From Christensenella sp. UBA4263 (GTDB lineage Bacteria > Bacillota > Clostridia > Christensenellales > Aristaeellaceae), in NCBI GenBank assembly GCA_002395225.1, contig DGWH01000152.1:1-9023 (forward strand): 9,023 nucleotides of DNA. Direction: 5' to 3'. The translations under genes and the position numbers were made by a program. The notes below the pieces were generated by a model that saw only the letters and a list, made by a program, of their open reading frames with translations, did not search any database and was not told the origin of the DNA. Shown here in pieces: positions 1 to 7,149 of this stretch (position 1 is its first letter; the number at the start of each line of letters is the position of its first letter).

Positions 1-18
1 TGTAGGTGGTGGTTGTAA

Positions 19-1374
19 TTGTCAAAGCGATCGATACAGATTAAATTGAATGAAAGCTCATTTAATGAACTGACCGAGTTAAGCGAACACCCGGATCAAG
101 CAGTAGCACGAAGGGCCAAGGTTATTCTCGCATGTGCTGAAGGTAATCCTACAAATCAGCAAGTATCCCAAATAACAGGTATGAATCCAGCTGATATTTC
201 ACACTGGAGAAAGCAGTATTCAGAGCACGGGATAGAAGGTCTCCGTTCTCGTCACGGAGGCGGTAAACAGCCTGCAAAGACAGTCTCTGATATCAATAAG
301 AAAATAGCCGAATTGCTTTCTGATAAGACCAAAGAATGGACGGTTGAATTATTAGCTTCCGCGACAGGCGCTACCAGAGCCACAGTTTCTGGGACTTTAC
401 GCCGACTGGGGGTCACGTTATCCCGCACAAGGTGGTGGAATATTCAGACGACCGACGAACTGATTTCAAAGACCGTTGACATATGTGGTTTATATATATC
501 AAAAAACGAACAAGCAATTATCGTGAGTTGTTCAGAAAACTCAATTGGAGCGTTGTTTGGCAGATTATCGACACGTATTAGAGTTCTTTCCGAGGACTTT
601 AACGCTTCCAATGAGCCTATCTCTCTGGCAACAGCTATTCAGACTGCCGTGTGGAGAGCAAAAGAGATCAGTGGACAAAACCCGATTCGCATCTGGGACT
701 ATCTGTCGGATACACTAGATTACCTGCCAGATGCCGATGATGCCGAGTATCACGTTTTCGTCTGTTCGCCGGAAAACGTGCGTTATACCGGTACTAAACT
801 GCGAGGCGTATACTTTCATACCGTCGACACTACAGACGCCTGGCTGAGCCAAGTTGGGCAATGGTTTGAGGGAATGTGCGATCGTCATCAGCCAAAAGCG
901 GCCGAAACTCTGTTGAACGCCATTCGTAATTATATTGATAACGCCATTCCGGAAAGTGATCCTATTTTATGGGACAAAAAGGAAAAAGAAGAATCTCCCC
1001 AAACAACACAGAGCAGACCAGTCACGCCTGCATCAGAAAGTCCTGAGCCAGAAGCAGAACGTCTTACAATTTCACCAGAACTAACAGCTGAGCTAAGCGA
1101 GTTGTTAAAGCGAATATTACCTATGCAGGAATTAAAAAGTGATGGAATTGGATGTTGTTGTATTCCTGTTATCTTTGATCATGGTGAAATCAAATTTGAT
1201 GTTATAGAGGACCATAAAAGGCTGCCCGCAGCTGATCATTATGATTTTCAGAACATGAGAGGAATTCAGAAAGGGATTGGTGAAGCAGAACCGGTCATTA
1301 TCAGTGTTCGTGACCGGGCAGGCGTTAGATCCATTGAAATGCTTATGGATTTGGTAAAAAAAAAGCCAATATAA
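19..1374 (+). CDS. Helix-turn-helix protein with catalytically dead IS630-type transposase domain (frame A of a frameshift pair)
   Basis: The protein has 451 residues. Residues about 17-80 resemble the N-terminal helix-turn-helix of IS630 transposases (RRAKVIL, then QQVSQITGMNPADISHWRK). Residues about 92-140 form a second winged-helix-like segment. Residues about 152-318 follow the IS630 catalytic core: CGLYISKNEQAIIV, then HVFVCSPEN, then AWLSQVGQWFEGM. The usual Asp of the 'VDEK' motif is Ser172, the Asp of the 'DNYATHK' motif is replaced by Cys249/Ser250, and the Glu of 'WLNQVERWF' is Gly280. The domain should therefore bind DNA or act as a scaffold but not cut. A Pro/Glu-rich linker (about 325-350) leads to a C-terminal part I do not recognise. 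The start is TTG at 19, because an in-frame TAA lies at 16-18; a GGTGGTGG stretch upstream may serve as ribosome site. The stop lies 9 nt after an A9 run that allows a -1 shift into the next frame. Confidence 0.8.
   Translation: MSKRSIQIKLNESSFNELTELSEHPDQAVARRAKVILACAEGNPTNQQVSQITGMNPADISHWRKQYSEHGIEGLRSRHGGGKQPAKTVSDINKKIAELLSDKTKEWTVELLASATGATRATVSGTLRRLGVTLSRTRWWNIQTTDELISKTVDICGLYISKNEQAIIVSCSENSIGALFGRLSTRIRVLSEDFNASNEPISLATAIQTAVWRAKEISGQNPIRIWDYLSDTLDYLPDADDAEYHVFVCSPENVRYTGTKLRGVYFHTVDTTDAWLSQVGQWFEGMCDRHQPKAAETLLNAIRNYIDNAIPESDPILWDKKEKEESPQTTQSRPVTPASESPEPEAERLTISPELTAELSELLKRILPMQELKSDGIGCCCIPVIFDHGEIKFDVIEDHKRLPAADHYDFQNMRGIQKGIGEAEPVIISVRDRAGVRSIEMLMDLVKKKPI
1356..1365 (+). promoter_or_regulatory. 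Programmed -1 frameshift site, A9 followed by G (heptamer A_AAA_AAG)
   Basis: Nine A occupy 1356-1364 and G is at 1365. In the upstream frame the codons are AAA (1357), AAA (1360) and AAG (1363), so 1359-1365 reads A_AAA_AAG, the heptamer known from bacterial dnaX and many IS elements. Slipping back one base gives GCC at 1365 as the next codon. That frame is open through 22 further codons before the ATG at 1431 and then to the stop at 2892. A run of nine A could also act by transcriptional slippage. I found no convincing upstream Shine-Dalgarno stimulator or downstream hairpin or pseudoknot by eye. Confidence 0.7.
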
Positions 1375-2894
1375 GCGGAATTACACAGCCGGTAACCTTC
1401 GAAACAGAGTTAGGACGTTTTTCTTCACCTATGCCAATCCATGTTTCGCGTCCTCTTCATGATAAAGAGAAAGCATACAGTCCAAGTTTTGCTCACACCA
1501 TTTGCCAACACGCCGTATCTTCCTCGTATCGTGATGCCACAAAGACGATTAATCATGACTATCATCGTAGTAATTCTCAGGCATTGCTCACTCATGACAC
1601 TGTAAGAAGGTGTGTCATCGGTGAAGGAAGAGAGCTCGATGATTATAAGAAAAGACTAACCACAGAAATTCTGCTAAAGAATGGGTTCCCAGAAACCGGG
1701 GTATGGCCAAAAGAGCTGGAACTTCCTGAGTATTTGCGGAACAAACCATTGAGTGCTATTGATATCGATCCTGCGAAAATCATGGTTCCAACATATACGC
1801 ACGAATGGCCTCCAGCTTTACCAATGAGCGTAACACCAGAGAATGAAACATGTGAGAGCGAGACTTTTTCACAGCCAGATACAAGTATCTATCCTCCCAA
1901 TTCAGGAAGAAGAGGTTCTCGAAATCTGATTTCTGATGAGAATAGAGAGACTGTGCTTACTGAGTATGCGACATGGATTAATACACGGCCCGATCGTAAT
2001 CCATCCAATCAGTTCCTTCACTTTTGCTCTTTCGAACGTTATATAGCATCTAATTTGTATATCTCTATAGATGCAATCATGTTAGATAAACAAGCTGAGA
2101 AACATGTAAATGGAGGAAAAAGAACCGGAAAAGATTCTAATGATCGAATAAAGCATTGGAATATAGTTGTTCAGCGTGGCGAATCAAGTGAACGCTATCG
2201 TATTACTGCACTTACTATTGAGGAAGCATTCAGAGAATTGATTGCCTTCCTACTCGCAAATAACTTGCATACAAGGCATTTTATCTTTTTCATCGATGGA
2301 GAAACGGCTATCTTCAAGGCTATTGACCTGTATTTCGAGCACTGGTATCACACAACTTACCTCGACTTTTTTCACGTACAGGAAAAGGTATACAATCTGT
2401 TGAGCCTAGCAATAGTAGGAACAAGGGTACCCGACCCTTGGTATAGAGAAGGAATCATTTCCGGTCCGGGAAAATCAGAAAACACTTCTATCAGCAGACT
2501 GTACGGAAGAAGATTGGTAAATATACTATGGTGGGGAAACATCGAAGAGGCAAAGTATTATCTGGAACACATAGATCCCAAACTAATCAAGAACAAGAGT
2601 GCTTTGAACAGTTTGTTAACATACATTTCCAAAGACGGGAAAGGGAAATATATCACTTGTTATGCAATGCGTAAGAAAGCAGGACTGATTAATTCCAGCA
2701 ACAGCGTAGAAAACGAGAACGAAGTGATCGTTGGAGATCGTCAAAAAATGGATGATCGTATGTTTTGGAGAGAACAAGGAAGTGGTACATTGGCAAGCAT
2801 AACTTGTCTTTATGCGAATCATGAGGATGAAGATTGGTTTTTTAATCGTGAGTTCTCATTCGTAAAACCAGAATGGTTGAAACAAACAGCATAG
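1365..2894 (+). CDS. ISKra4/ISLre2-like DDE transposase, frame B, probably made as a -1 fusion with frame A
   Basis: The frame is open from the slippery site at 1365. Its first ATG at 1431 would give 487 residues, but that ATG has no good ribosome site. The 22 residues upstream of it already read like the family's N-terminal strand (TFETELGRFSSP). Conserved features, numbered from the ATG, are: an N-terminal YSPSFAHTI...SSYRDATKTI stretch; the first Asp in YISIDAIMLD (D214); the second Asp in HFIFFIDGETAI (D289), followed by YLDFFHVQEK (310-319); WWGNIEEA (367-374); and the Glu in NSVENENEVIVGDRQKM (E427), followed by FW at 445-446. These match the DDE layout of ISKra4/ISLre2-type transposases, although the usual GSG before the Glu is changed to SSNS. 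With frame A the fusion would be about 958 residues. It would place active DDE chemistry behind two helix-turn-helix segments and a dead IS630 core. The exact family assignment within this group is inferred. Confidence 0.75.
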   Translation, partial: ANISGITQPVTFETELGRFSSPMPIHVSRPLHDKEKAYSPSFAHTICQHAVSSSYRDATKTINHDYHRSNSQALLTHDTVRRCVIGEGRELDDYKKRLTTEILLKNGFPETGVWPKELELPEYLRNKPLSAIDIDPAKIMVPTYTHEWPPALPMSVTPENETCESETFSQPDTSIYPPNSGRRGSRNLISDENRETVLTEYATWINTRPDRNPSNQFLHFCSFERYIASNLYISIDAIMLDKQAEKHVNGGKRTGKDSNDRIKHWNIVVQRGESSERYRITALTIEEAFRELIAFLLANNLHTRHFIFFIDGETAIFKAIDLYFEHWYHTTYLDFFHVQEKVYNLLSLAIVGTRVPDPWYREGIISGPGKSENTSISRLYGRRLVNILWWGNIEEAKYYLEHIDPKLIKNKSALNSLLTYISKDGKGKYITCYAMRKKAGLINSSNSVENENEVIVGDRQKMDDRMFWREQGSGTLASITCLYANHEDEDWFFNREFSFVKPEWLKQTA

Positions 2895-2913
2895 AATCAG
2901 AAAAGAAAAATAC

Positions 2914-2950
2914 ATTTAATGGAGGAATAAATTAGCCTCCATTAAATTTT
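2914..2950. terminator. Bidirectional intrinsic terminator hairpin
   Basis: A perfect 12-bp stem (2914-2925 with 2936-2947) encloses a 10-nt loop, 20 nt after the transposase stop. On the plus strand it is followed by TTTT (2947-2950). On the minus strand the stem is followed by a T-rich tail (complement of the A-rich stretch at 2901-2910). It therefore sits between convergent genes and can end transcription from both sides. The stop codon of the minus-strand reading frame at 2942 falls inside the stem. Confidence 0.7.
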
Positions 2951-3250
2951 ATGGATATCTGCAACAGATCGCATTTTTTTGACGAGCCTATTGCAGCCCT
3001 TTTGCTTTGCAAACGCAAGCGGGACTTGTAAAATTTTTGCGTATATACGCAAGAATTCTTCGAGATAGAAAGAATGAAGAGTTATTTGCCCCACACCGAG
3101 CTGCCGAGAAAGTGTCCGGGAGATCTCAGCGATGTTATTCTGCATAAACCCATCTGCGCCGCTGCCAAAAAAGCAGATACCGCCGTAACCAGTGCCAGAA
3201 AGCGTACAGCACCCGCTCAGGTCATCTCCGGATTTCTCTGACAGATTTAC
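2942..3250 (-). pseudogene. Possible frameshifted C-terminal continuation of the pRiA4b ORF-3-like gene, then an unrecognised tail
   Basis: This frame opens on the minus strand exactly where the neighbouring pRiA4b-like gene stops, in the -1 frame. Its first part reads EKSGDDLSGCC then TLSGTGYGGICFFGSG. That resembles the G-x-G-Y/F-G segment that I recall following the 'YDFGD-W' segment in pRiA4b-type proteins. The rest (ATG at 3145, 67 residues, for example AEISRTLSRQLGVGQITLH) matches nothing I know. It contains a 16-bp palindrome and ends in the terminator stem, which argues against an independent gene. No clear ribosome site precedes the 3145 ATG. I see it as probable decayed sequence rather than a working gene. 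Confidence 0.3.
3037..3060. repeat. 16-bp perfect palindrome next to a 10-bp palindrome
   Basis: Positions 3037-3052 read TTGCGTATATACGCAA, which is its own reverse complement. They overlap by two bases a second perfect palindrome, AAGAATTCTT (3051-3060). Such a site could bind a dimeric regulator or be a remnant of an element end. No promoter is clearly attached, so its role is unknown. Confidence 0.4.
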
Positions 3251-3567
3251 TCAAATCCGTCCAGCTTTATCTTTTTTTCCCAGTCGCTCGCATAATCGTA
3301 TGCAAGGATCAGCACTTCTCCAATTTCCATCTTTCTGTCTTTCAGTTTGGTTTCAATCGGCACAGTTCCCATCCCATCATTGAATCCGCCAAAGAATCCG
3401 AAGGGCATTGCCGAAGTCGTACACTCTCCATTTGAGAACCTGAAACTGTATAAATGTTCCGGCGTAATGCCATACTTCTTAAGAATCGCGTATCCAAGGT
3501 CATCAAAGGTTTTGTTATCGCTTATGATTACTTTTTGTCCACGTCCGAATTTAAATCTGTACTTCAT
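3247..3567 (-). CDS. pRiA4b ORF-3-like (IS1096 passenger, TnpR-like) protein, probably truncated
   Basis: The product has 106 residues. The N-terminus KYRFKFGRGQKV, then FDDLGYAILKKYGITPEHLYSF (residues about 22-43), then EIGEVLILAYDYASDWEKKIKL (about 82-103) follow the pRiA4b ORF-3 fold: an early helix with 'HLYSF', and a late '(Y/F)DFGD-W' strand. The usual second Gly-Asp is altered here (YDYASDW). The function of this family is not established; members are often found near mobile elements. A GGAG sits 8 nt before the ATG. The protein ends just after the 'W-KKIKL' strand, where relatives usually continue, and a plausible continuation appears in the -1 frame downstream. A frameshift mutation, or an assembly error, is likely. 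It lies convergent to the transposase unit. Confidence 0.6.
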   Translation of the reverse strand: MKYRFKFGRGQKVIISDNKTFDDLGYAILKKYGITPEHLYSFRFSNGECTTSAMPFGFFGGFNDGMGTVPIETKLKDRKMEIGEVLILAYDYASDWEKKIKLDGFE

Positions 3568-3628
3568 TGATTGATCTCCATGTCCTCTTCTAATTTGTCT
3601 TTTGTTCTATGCACGCTTCAGTTTGGGA

Positions 3629-3800
3629 CATTCGCCTGAGCAGCATTACACAGAACCGGAATTTCACTGACTGTCGCTGTGTGACAGGGCCAGTCGGCAA
3701 ACCTCCATTGGGGTCATTCGCCTGAGCAGCATTGTACAGAGCCAGCGTTACACGGACTGTCTCTGCTCGGCGGGGCCAGTCGGCAGGCCTCAATGCAGAT
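3629..3800. repeat. Two-copy 86-bp tandem repeat
   Basis: Copy 1 starts at 3629 and copy 2 at 3715, both beginning with CATTCGCCTGAGCAGCATT (19 bases identical). My base-by-base alignment gives roughly four-fifths identity over the unit. Both copies carry a GACTG / CAGTC pair that could close a stem, and copy 1 also has an inner CTGTC / GACAG stem. The period of 86 is not a multiple of three, so successive copies change frame. The repeat is therefore better read as non-coding than as a repeated protein. It lies between the end of the three-gene operon and the pRiA4b-like gene. Confidence 0.7.
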
Positions 3801-4097
3801 CTTTCGGACACGCTGCTGCGCAAGGCTTCCGATTCGGCAAACTTTCACTGCACGACAAAGCGCCTCGTAAAAACAGCCGCTTCTGTTTCGTGTCCATGCA
3901 AAAGGGCTCGATTCCATCCGGGACGGGTTCATATACCGGAAAGGATTCGACACGGGGAAGAAAACTGTGATTTCCCGGCAGATCCATTTGGAGGAGCAGA
4001 CATTCAAGGCCTCACTCTGTCCCGGATACAGACTTTGCAAGTAATGAATCTGCTCATCTTTCAGAGGCAGATGAACATCCTGTGCGCCTTTTATCAA
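3790..4097 (-). pseudogene. Small ORF after the operon, apparently frameshifted; family unknown
   Basis: A TTG at 4097 overlaps the stop of the preceding operon gene (TTGA). It opens a frame that reads KGAQDVHLPLKDEQIHYLQ then SLYPGQSEALN before turning into low-quality Cys/Arg-rich sequence. Protein-like sequence resumes in the -1 frame (LLLQMDLPGNHSFLP, then PVPDGIEPFCMDTKQKRLFL), ending at a stop at 3790. Joining both parts near 4000 would give a more natural protein of about 100 residues. No known domain is visible. The original frame instead runs on into the 86-bp repeat and stops at 3714. It may be a decayed fourth operon gene; this is an inference from how natural the two segments read. 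Confidence 0.3.
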
Positions 4098-5056
4098 TCT
4101 GTTTCAATGACAAGGCCCAGATGAATGAATCTGTCCTTCAGTACCGGCCACAGGTCAGGATGAACGGAAAAACGGAGCAGGCTCTCCGGGTCATCCGGCA
4201 TTGGCCAGGCCACATAGCGGACAAACCGCAGATCCGGTTCAGGAAGCTTCATCTCCGTCTCAAACCGCACAAGAGAGGGACCGCAAACGGCGGTCACTTT
4301 TAGCGGTCTGACCTGATTCATGAGAAAAAGCTGCAGATACTCATGCAGCGAGGCCTCCAGAAACTGTTCCGGAATGCGCCGGACTTCCTCCCCCTGAATC
4401 ACGTAATACTCACGGCCCGATCCCCTGCCGGCCGTTCTGTTCCGGGCCAGGGCAAACGGTGCCTGTGCAGTTCTGTGCTTTGTATAGGTTTTCCCCTCCG
4501 TCCGGCTGAGGTCCAGGTATTCATCAAAGGAATCTGTTTCCGCGGCAGTGCTGCCCGCCCAGATCAGCGCCAGGGTTTCCCTGTCCTCCATTTTCCACAG
4601 ATCATATTCCCCTGCCACATCCATGGCCCCGGCCGCATCCCGGGTAAACGGTGCCAGCCCGCTGAACCCTGTCCTCTCCTCCGGTCCCAGTCCGCGGATC
4701 AGGGAAACACGCTCCGTTCCGATCCGCTTATGCCGTGCCGGCTGCAGGTTATGGGCCCGGTGATAAAATGCCCCATTAGCCAGAAGGGTCTGATAAATCT
4801 CCTCTTCCAGGTTCCCGCCGGCCTCTCCGGGGATGGGCACCAGCGCGGCATAATCCTCATATTTCCGATGGAGCCTCTGACGCAGCTGCATCACGCTCAC
4901 GCCCTGTTCATTCAGATGCGGCATGATCTGAGCCCATCTTGACAGTGCGGAACGCAGGACGCGAAGGGCATATGCCCCCGCTTCCTCCGAGGGATCCTGC
5001 CTGAGATCCATCTGTTCCCCTGTCTCCCGCCAGAACTCAAGGGCAGTGTCCGTCAT
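4094..5056 (-). CDS. Third operon gene, 320-residue protein of unknown family
   Basis: I do not recognise this family. I chose the ATG at 5056 over a longer frame starting at 5164, because it overlaps the previous stop as ATGA and follows a strong GGAGGGAGAGG. The protein appears soluble, with no signal peptide or membrane segment. The N-terminal part (residues about 20-70) is helical (YALRVLRSALSRWAQ, then VMQLRQRLHRKYEDYAAL). A basic, Thr/Arg-rich middle (TYTKHRTAQAP, NRTAGRGSGREYYV; about 190-225) follows. The C-terminus (about 225-320) alternates helices and strands and ends in PDLWPVLKDRFIHLGL. No catalytic motif stands out. Translational coupling suggests it is made in fixed proportion to, and works with, the coiled-coil protein upstream. 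Confidence 0.85.
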   Translation of the reverse strand: MTDTALEFWRETGEQMDLRQDPSEEAGAYALRVLRSALSRWAQIMPHLNEQGVSVMQLRQRLHRKYEDYAALVPIPGEAGGNLEEEIYQTLLANGAFYHRAHNLQPARHKRIGTERVSLIRGLGPEERTGFSGLAPFTRDAAGAMDVAGEYDLWKMEDRETLALIWAGSTAAETDSFDEYLDLSRTEGKTYTKHRTAQAPFALARNRTAGRGSGREYYVIQGEEVRRIPEQFLEASLHEYLQLFLMNQVRPLKVTAVCGPSLVRFETEMKLPEPDLRFVRYVAWPMPDDPESLLRFSVHPDLWPVLKDRFIHLGLVIETD

Positions 5057-7149
5057 TCCTCTCCCTCCAGACCGCCAAAGGCTATCAGGTCCGTCTTCGT
5101 CTCCTGCGAAAGATGTCCGGCGGACCGGATGGCACTGAGGAGTGCCTCTTTCTTTCCCAGACACAGCAGAATCGGAAAGATCAGGAATTCAACCATCGCG
5201 GAAATGGTCTTCTTGGAGAGTGTCGGGATCTGCAGCGCCAGTTCACTGGCCTCAGCCAGCAGCCGGGAAACCCGTCTCAGCAGAATCGGCGAATAGTACC
5301 CGGACCTGAACCAGATGTTCATCAGGGCCTTGGCGTCCTTGATCCGCCGTGCTTCCTGAGGCATCGACATGTTCATCAGCTCCTGACAGCAGTTATGCCA
5401 GGGCAGTTCACTGACAGCCGCCCCATTGTAGAAATAATCCGTAAAAACCGGGAAAAAGACGGTAAACAGGCTTTCCGGTTCCATGGCCAGGGATTCCCGG
5501 TGCTCCTCCGTCACCACAAACATCCGTTCCGGATTGGCCCGCATCAGGCTTCTCAGCCCTTCATAATCCCGCCTGAGACCGTCCACGACACAGACAACAG
5601 CCCTCTCTGCCCCGGTGATTTCCCGGGTAATGTATTCCACCGGCCAGCGGTCCTCCGTTTCAATCCGGATGGCACCCTGACCGCAGATCAGGGCAGACAT
5701 CAGGTCCGCCACCTCAGCGGCCCCCTCGCCGGCAATCAGGAGCGGCTGCCGTTCCTTCCGCGCCGCAAAGGTCAGAAGCGTCAGGCCCAGGGCCATCTCG
5801 CCTCTGCTGCAGATTTCAGAAAAGCACCTGACGCCCTCTGTCAGATTATCCCTCAGCAGTCCCCGTTCCGGAATCGTTTCGGGCACCGTTACCCGGCACT
5901 GCCGCTCATTTTCCCGCGCCCCGGTCTCCTCTGGTTCCTCCTTCCGCCGTTCCTCCGGCGTACAGGCCGAGATGACCCCTGCCAGCTGGGCCGCATCGGT
6001 CAGGAAGGAGGCGTATTCCTCCCGGAACCGGGTCAGATGCTGCCCGATCCGCTGCTGTACCCCGGCTTCCATTTCCACGGCCTGCCGTGCTTTTTCCTCT
6101 GCCTCCTGCTGCTTTTTGACCAGTGTCTTCAGCTTCCCGGCTTCCGCCTCTGCCTGCCGCCGGAGTTCCTCAATCTCCCCGGTCACCTTCGCTCTTTGCT
6201 TTTCCGCTTCCTGGATCTGCGTCCGCTGGGCCGCTTCCCACTCTTTCTGAACGGCCGCGCGCATCGTCTGTGCCATCTCACTGTTGTTCTCAATGAGATA
6301 GGTAATTACCTTCTCCTCCGTATCGCTCTCCAGCTTCACGGTGATTTCCTTTAAATACGCCGCCGTCTCCTCCAGCGCCTTCATCCGGTCGCACTTGTAC
6401 ACGGCCATGACCTGTTCAAGCACGTCCGGCATCGACACCTGTTCAAGGGCTGCCCGCACCTTTTGTCTGTCCCGCCGCCCCAGCGTGTCCTTCCCGATAT
6501 TCTGCCGGACAATCCTGCCGATGACCTCCGCCCTTGACCGTCCTTCCACCTTCCCGACGGCGGTATAGGCCTCCCGGTCTGCCAGATACAGCCGTTTGTC
6601 CAGGAGGGAATACCGGCTCTTGCACTCACAGGCGCCAAAGGTCCGGTCCATCCGGCCCACTTCCAGCCAGATGGCATTTTCCTGTAAAACCAGCTTCCCG
6701 TTTTCCCAGAGAACCTCCTCCGGCCGAAGACGAATCGCCTCCGCACTCAGATTCCGCTCCTCACAGCACAGCAGCAACTCATGGCGGCCATCATATTCCT
6801 CTTCCATCTGAAGGCCGCTTCGCAGGGCTTCCGCAATCGCCTCCGGGCTCCCAAAGTCCGTCAGGATCAGCTCACACCAGACCACGCTGGACATGGCCGT
6901 GTCCGTCCGCCATTCTTTCTTTTCATTCTGGAAGACCGACCACTCAAATACCCCCACCGAACCGCATTTCACCGGAAGGGACTGGGAGGTGCCATACAGC
7001 AAATCGCGGTCCGTGCCATAGAATTCAGCCTCCGGATGATACGTATACGGAACAAAGTTTCCCTGACTGTAATCCGCTATCCGGCACAGTTCGGTGCTTT
7101 TGTCATTCCGTTTGCTGACATAACACAGGGATATAATCTTTTCATCCAT
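5053..7149 (-). CDS. Second operon gene: long coiled-coil protein with degenerate AAA/P-loop-like C-terminal domain
   Basis: The protein has 698 residues from ATG 7147-7149, or 701 from GTG at 7158. The ATG overlaps the upstream stop (ATGGATGA) and has GGTGA five bases before it; the GTG has GGAAGG six bases before it, so both are possible. In 701-residue numbering, about 1-205 is a mixed domain I do not recognise and about 205-275 is helical. About 285-385 is a charged, Glu/Lys/Gln/Ala-rich coiled coil. After a polar linker (400-430), about 440-600 looks like an AAA-type core: a hydrophobic strand with GEGAAEVADLMSA in the Walker A place (473-489, no Lys-Ser/Thr), AVVCVVDGL in the Walker B place (520-528), and MFVVTEEHRES (546-556), as in the sensor strand. 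A helical C-terminus (600-690) could be the lid. Missing P-loop lysine suggests nucleotide hydrolysis is weak or lost. The coiled coil may mediate oligomerisation. A structural or sensing role with the flanking genes is an inference. Confidence 0.85.
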   Translation of the reverse strand: MDEKIISLCYVSKRNDKSTELCRIADYSQGNFVPYTYHPEAEFYGTDRDLLYGTSQSLPVKCGSVGVFEWSVFQNEKKEWRTDTAMSSVVWCELILTDFGSPEAIAEALRSGLQMEEEYDGRHELLLCCEERNLSAEAIRLRPEEVLWENGKLVLQENAIWLEVGRMDRTFGACECKSRYSLLDKRLYLADREAYTAVGKVEGRSRAEVIGRIVRQNIGKDTLGRRDRQKVRAALEQVSMPDVLEQVMAVYKCDRMKALEETAAYLKEITVKLESDTEEKVITYLIENNSEMAQTMRAAVQKEWEAAQRTQIQEAEKQRAKVTGEIEELRRQAEAEAGKLKTLVKKQQEAEEKARQAVEMEAGVQQRIGQHLTRFREEYASFLTDAAQLAGVISACTPEERRKEEPEETGARENERQCRVTVPETIPERGLLRDNLTEGVRCFSEICSRGEMALGLTLLTFAARKERQPLLIAGEGAAEVADLMSALICGQGAIRIETEDRWPVEYITREITGAERAVVCVVDGLRRDYEGLRSLMRANPERMFVVTEEHRESLAMEPESLFTVFFPVFTDYFYNGAAVSELPWHNCCQELMNMSMPQEARRIKDAKALMNIWFRSGYYSPILLRRVSRLLAEASELALQIPTLSKKTISAMVEFLIFPILLCLGKKEALLSAIRSAGHLSQETKTDLIAFGGLEGEE

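Larger units (their letters stand above)
1..2950 (+). mobile_element. IS-like transposase unit with two frames joined by a -1 slip (left end outside or not recognised)
   Basis: The two plus-strand frames and their terminator form one AT-rich block that differs visibly from the GC-rich minus-strand genes to the right. The first frame carries DNA-binding helix-turn-helix segments and a dead IS630-type domain. The second carries an ISKra4/ISLre2-like DDE domain, and an A9 slippery run links them. I could not define terminal inverted repeats or a target duplication. Only 18 bases precede the first start codon, so the left end is probably outside the window, and no right-end match could be tested. 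The right limit given is the end of the terminator hairpin and is a guess. The unit could be a live IS, a decayed one, or a domesticated transposase pair. Confidence 0.6.

Noticed and set aside
1431..1433. Independent start of the second transposase frame at the first ATG
   Set aside because: No good Shine-Dalgarno lies before it, and the open, family-like sequence upstream back to the slippery site is better explained by frameshifting. Some independent initiation cannot be excluded.
3590..3823. Minus-strand 77-codon frame across the 86-bp repeat
   Set aside because: The repeat period is not a multiple of three, so the two copies are read in different frames, and no conserved domain is visible.
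5057..5164. Longer start for the third operon gene
   Set aside because: The upstream extension overlaps the previous gene by over 100 nt and reads like low-quality sequence, while the ATG at 5056 has a strong ribosome site and an ATGA junction.
5113..6354. Long plus-strand open frame of 413 codons opposite the coiled-coil gene
   Set aside because: It is rich in Pro, Arg, Gln, Phe and Leu and is antisense to a well-supported gene with strong coupling at both ends. It reads as a shadow of GC-rich coding sequence.
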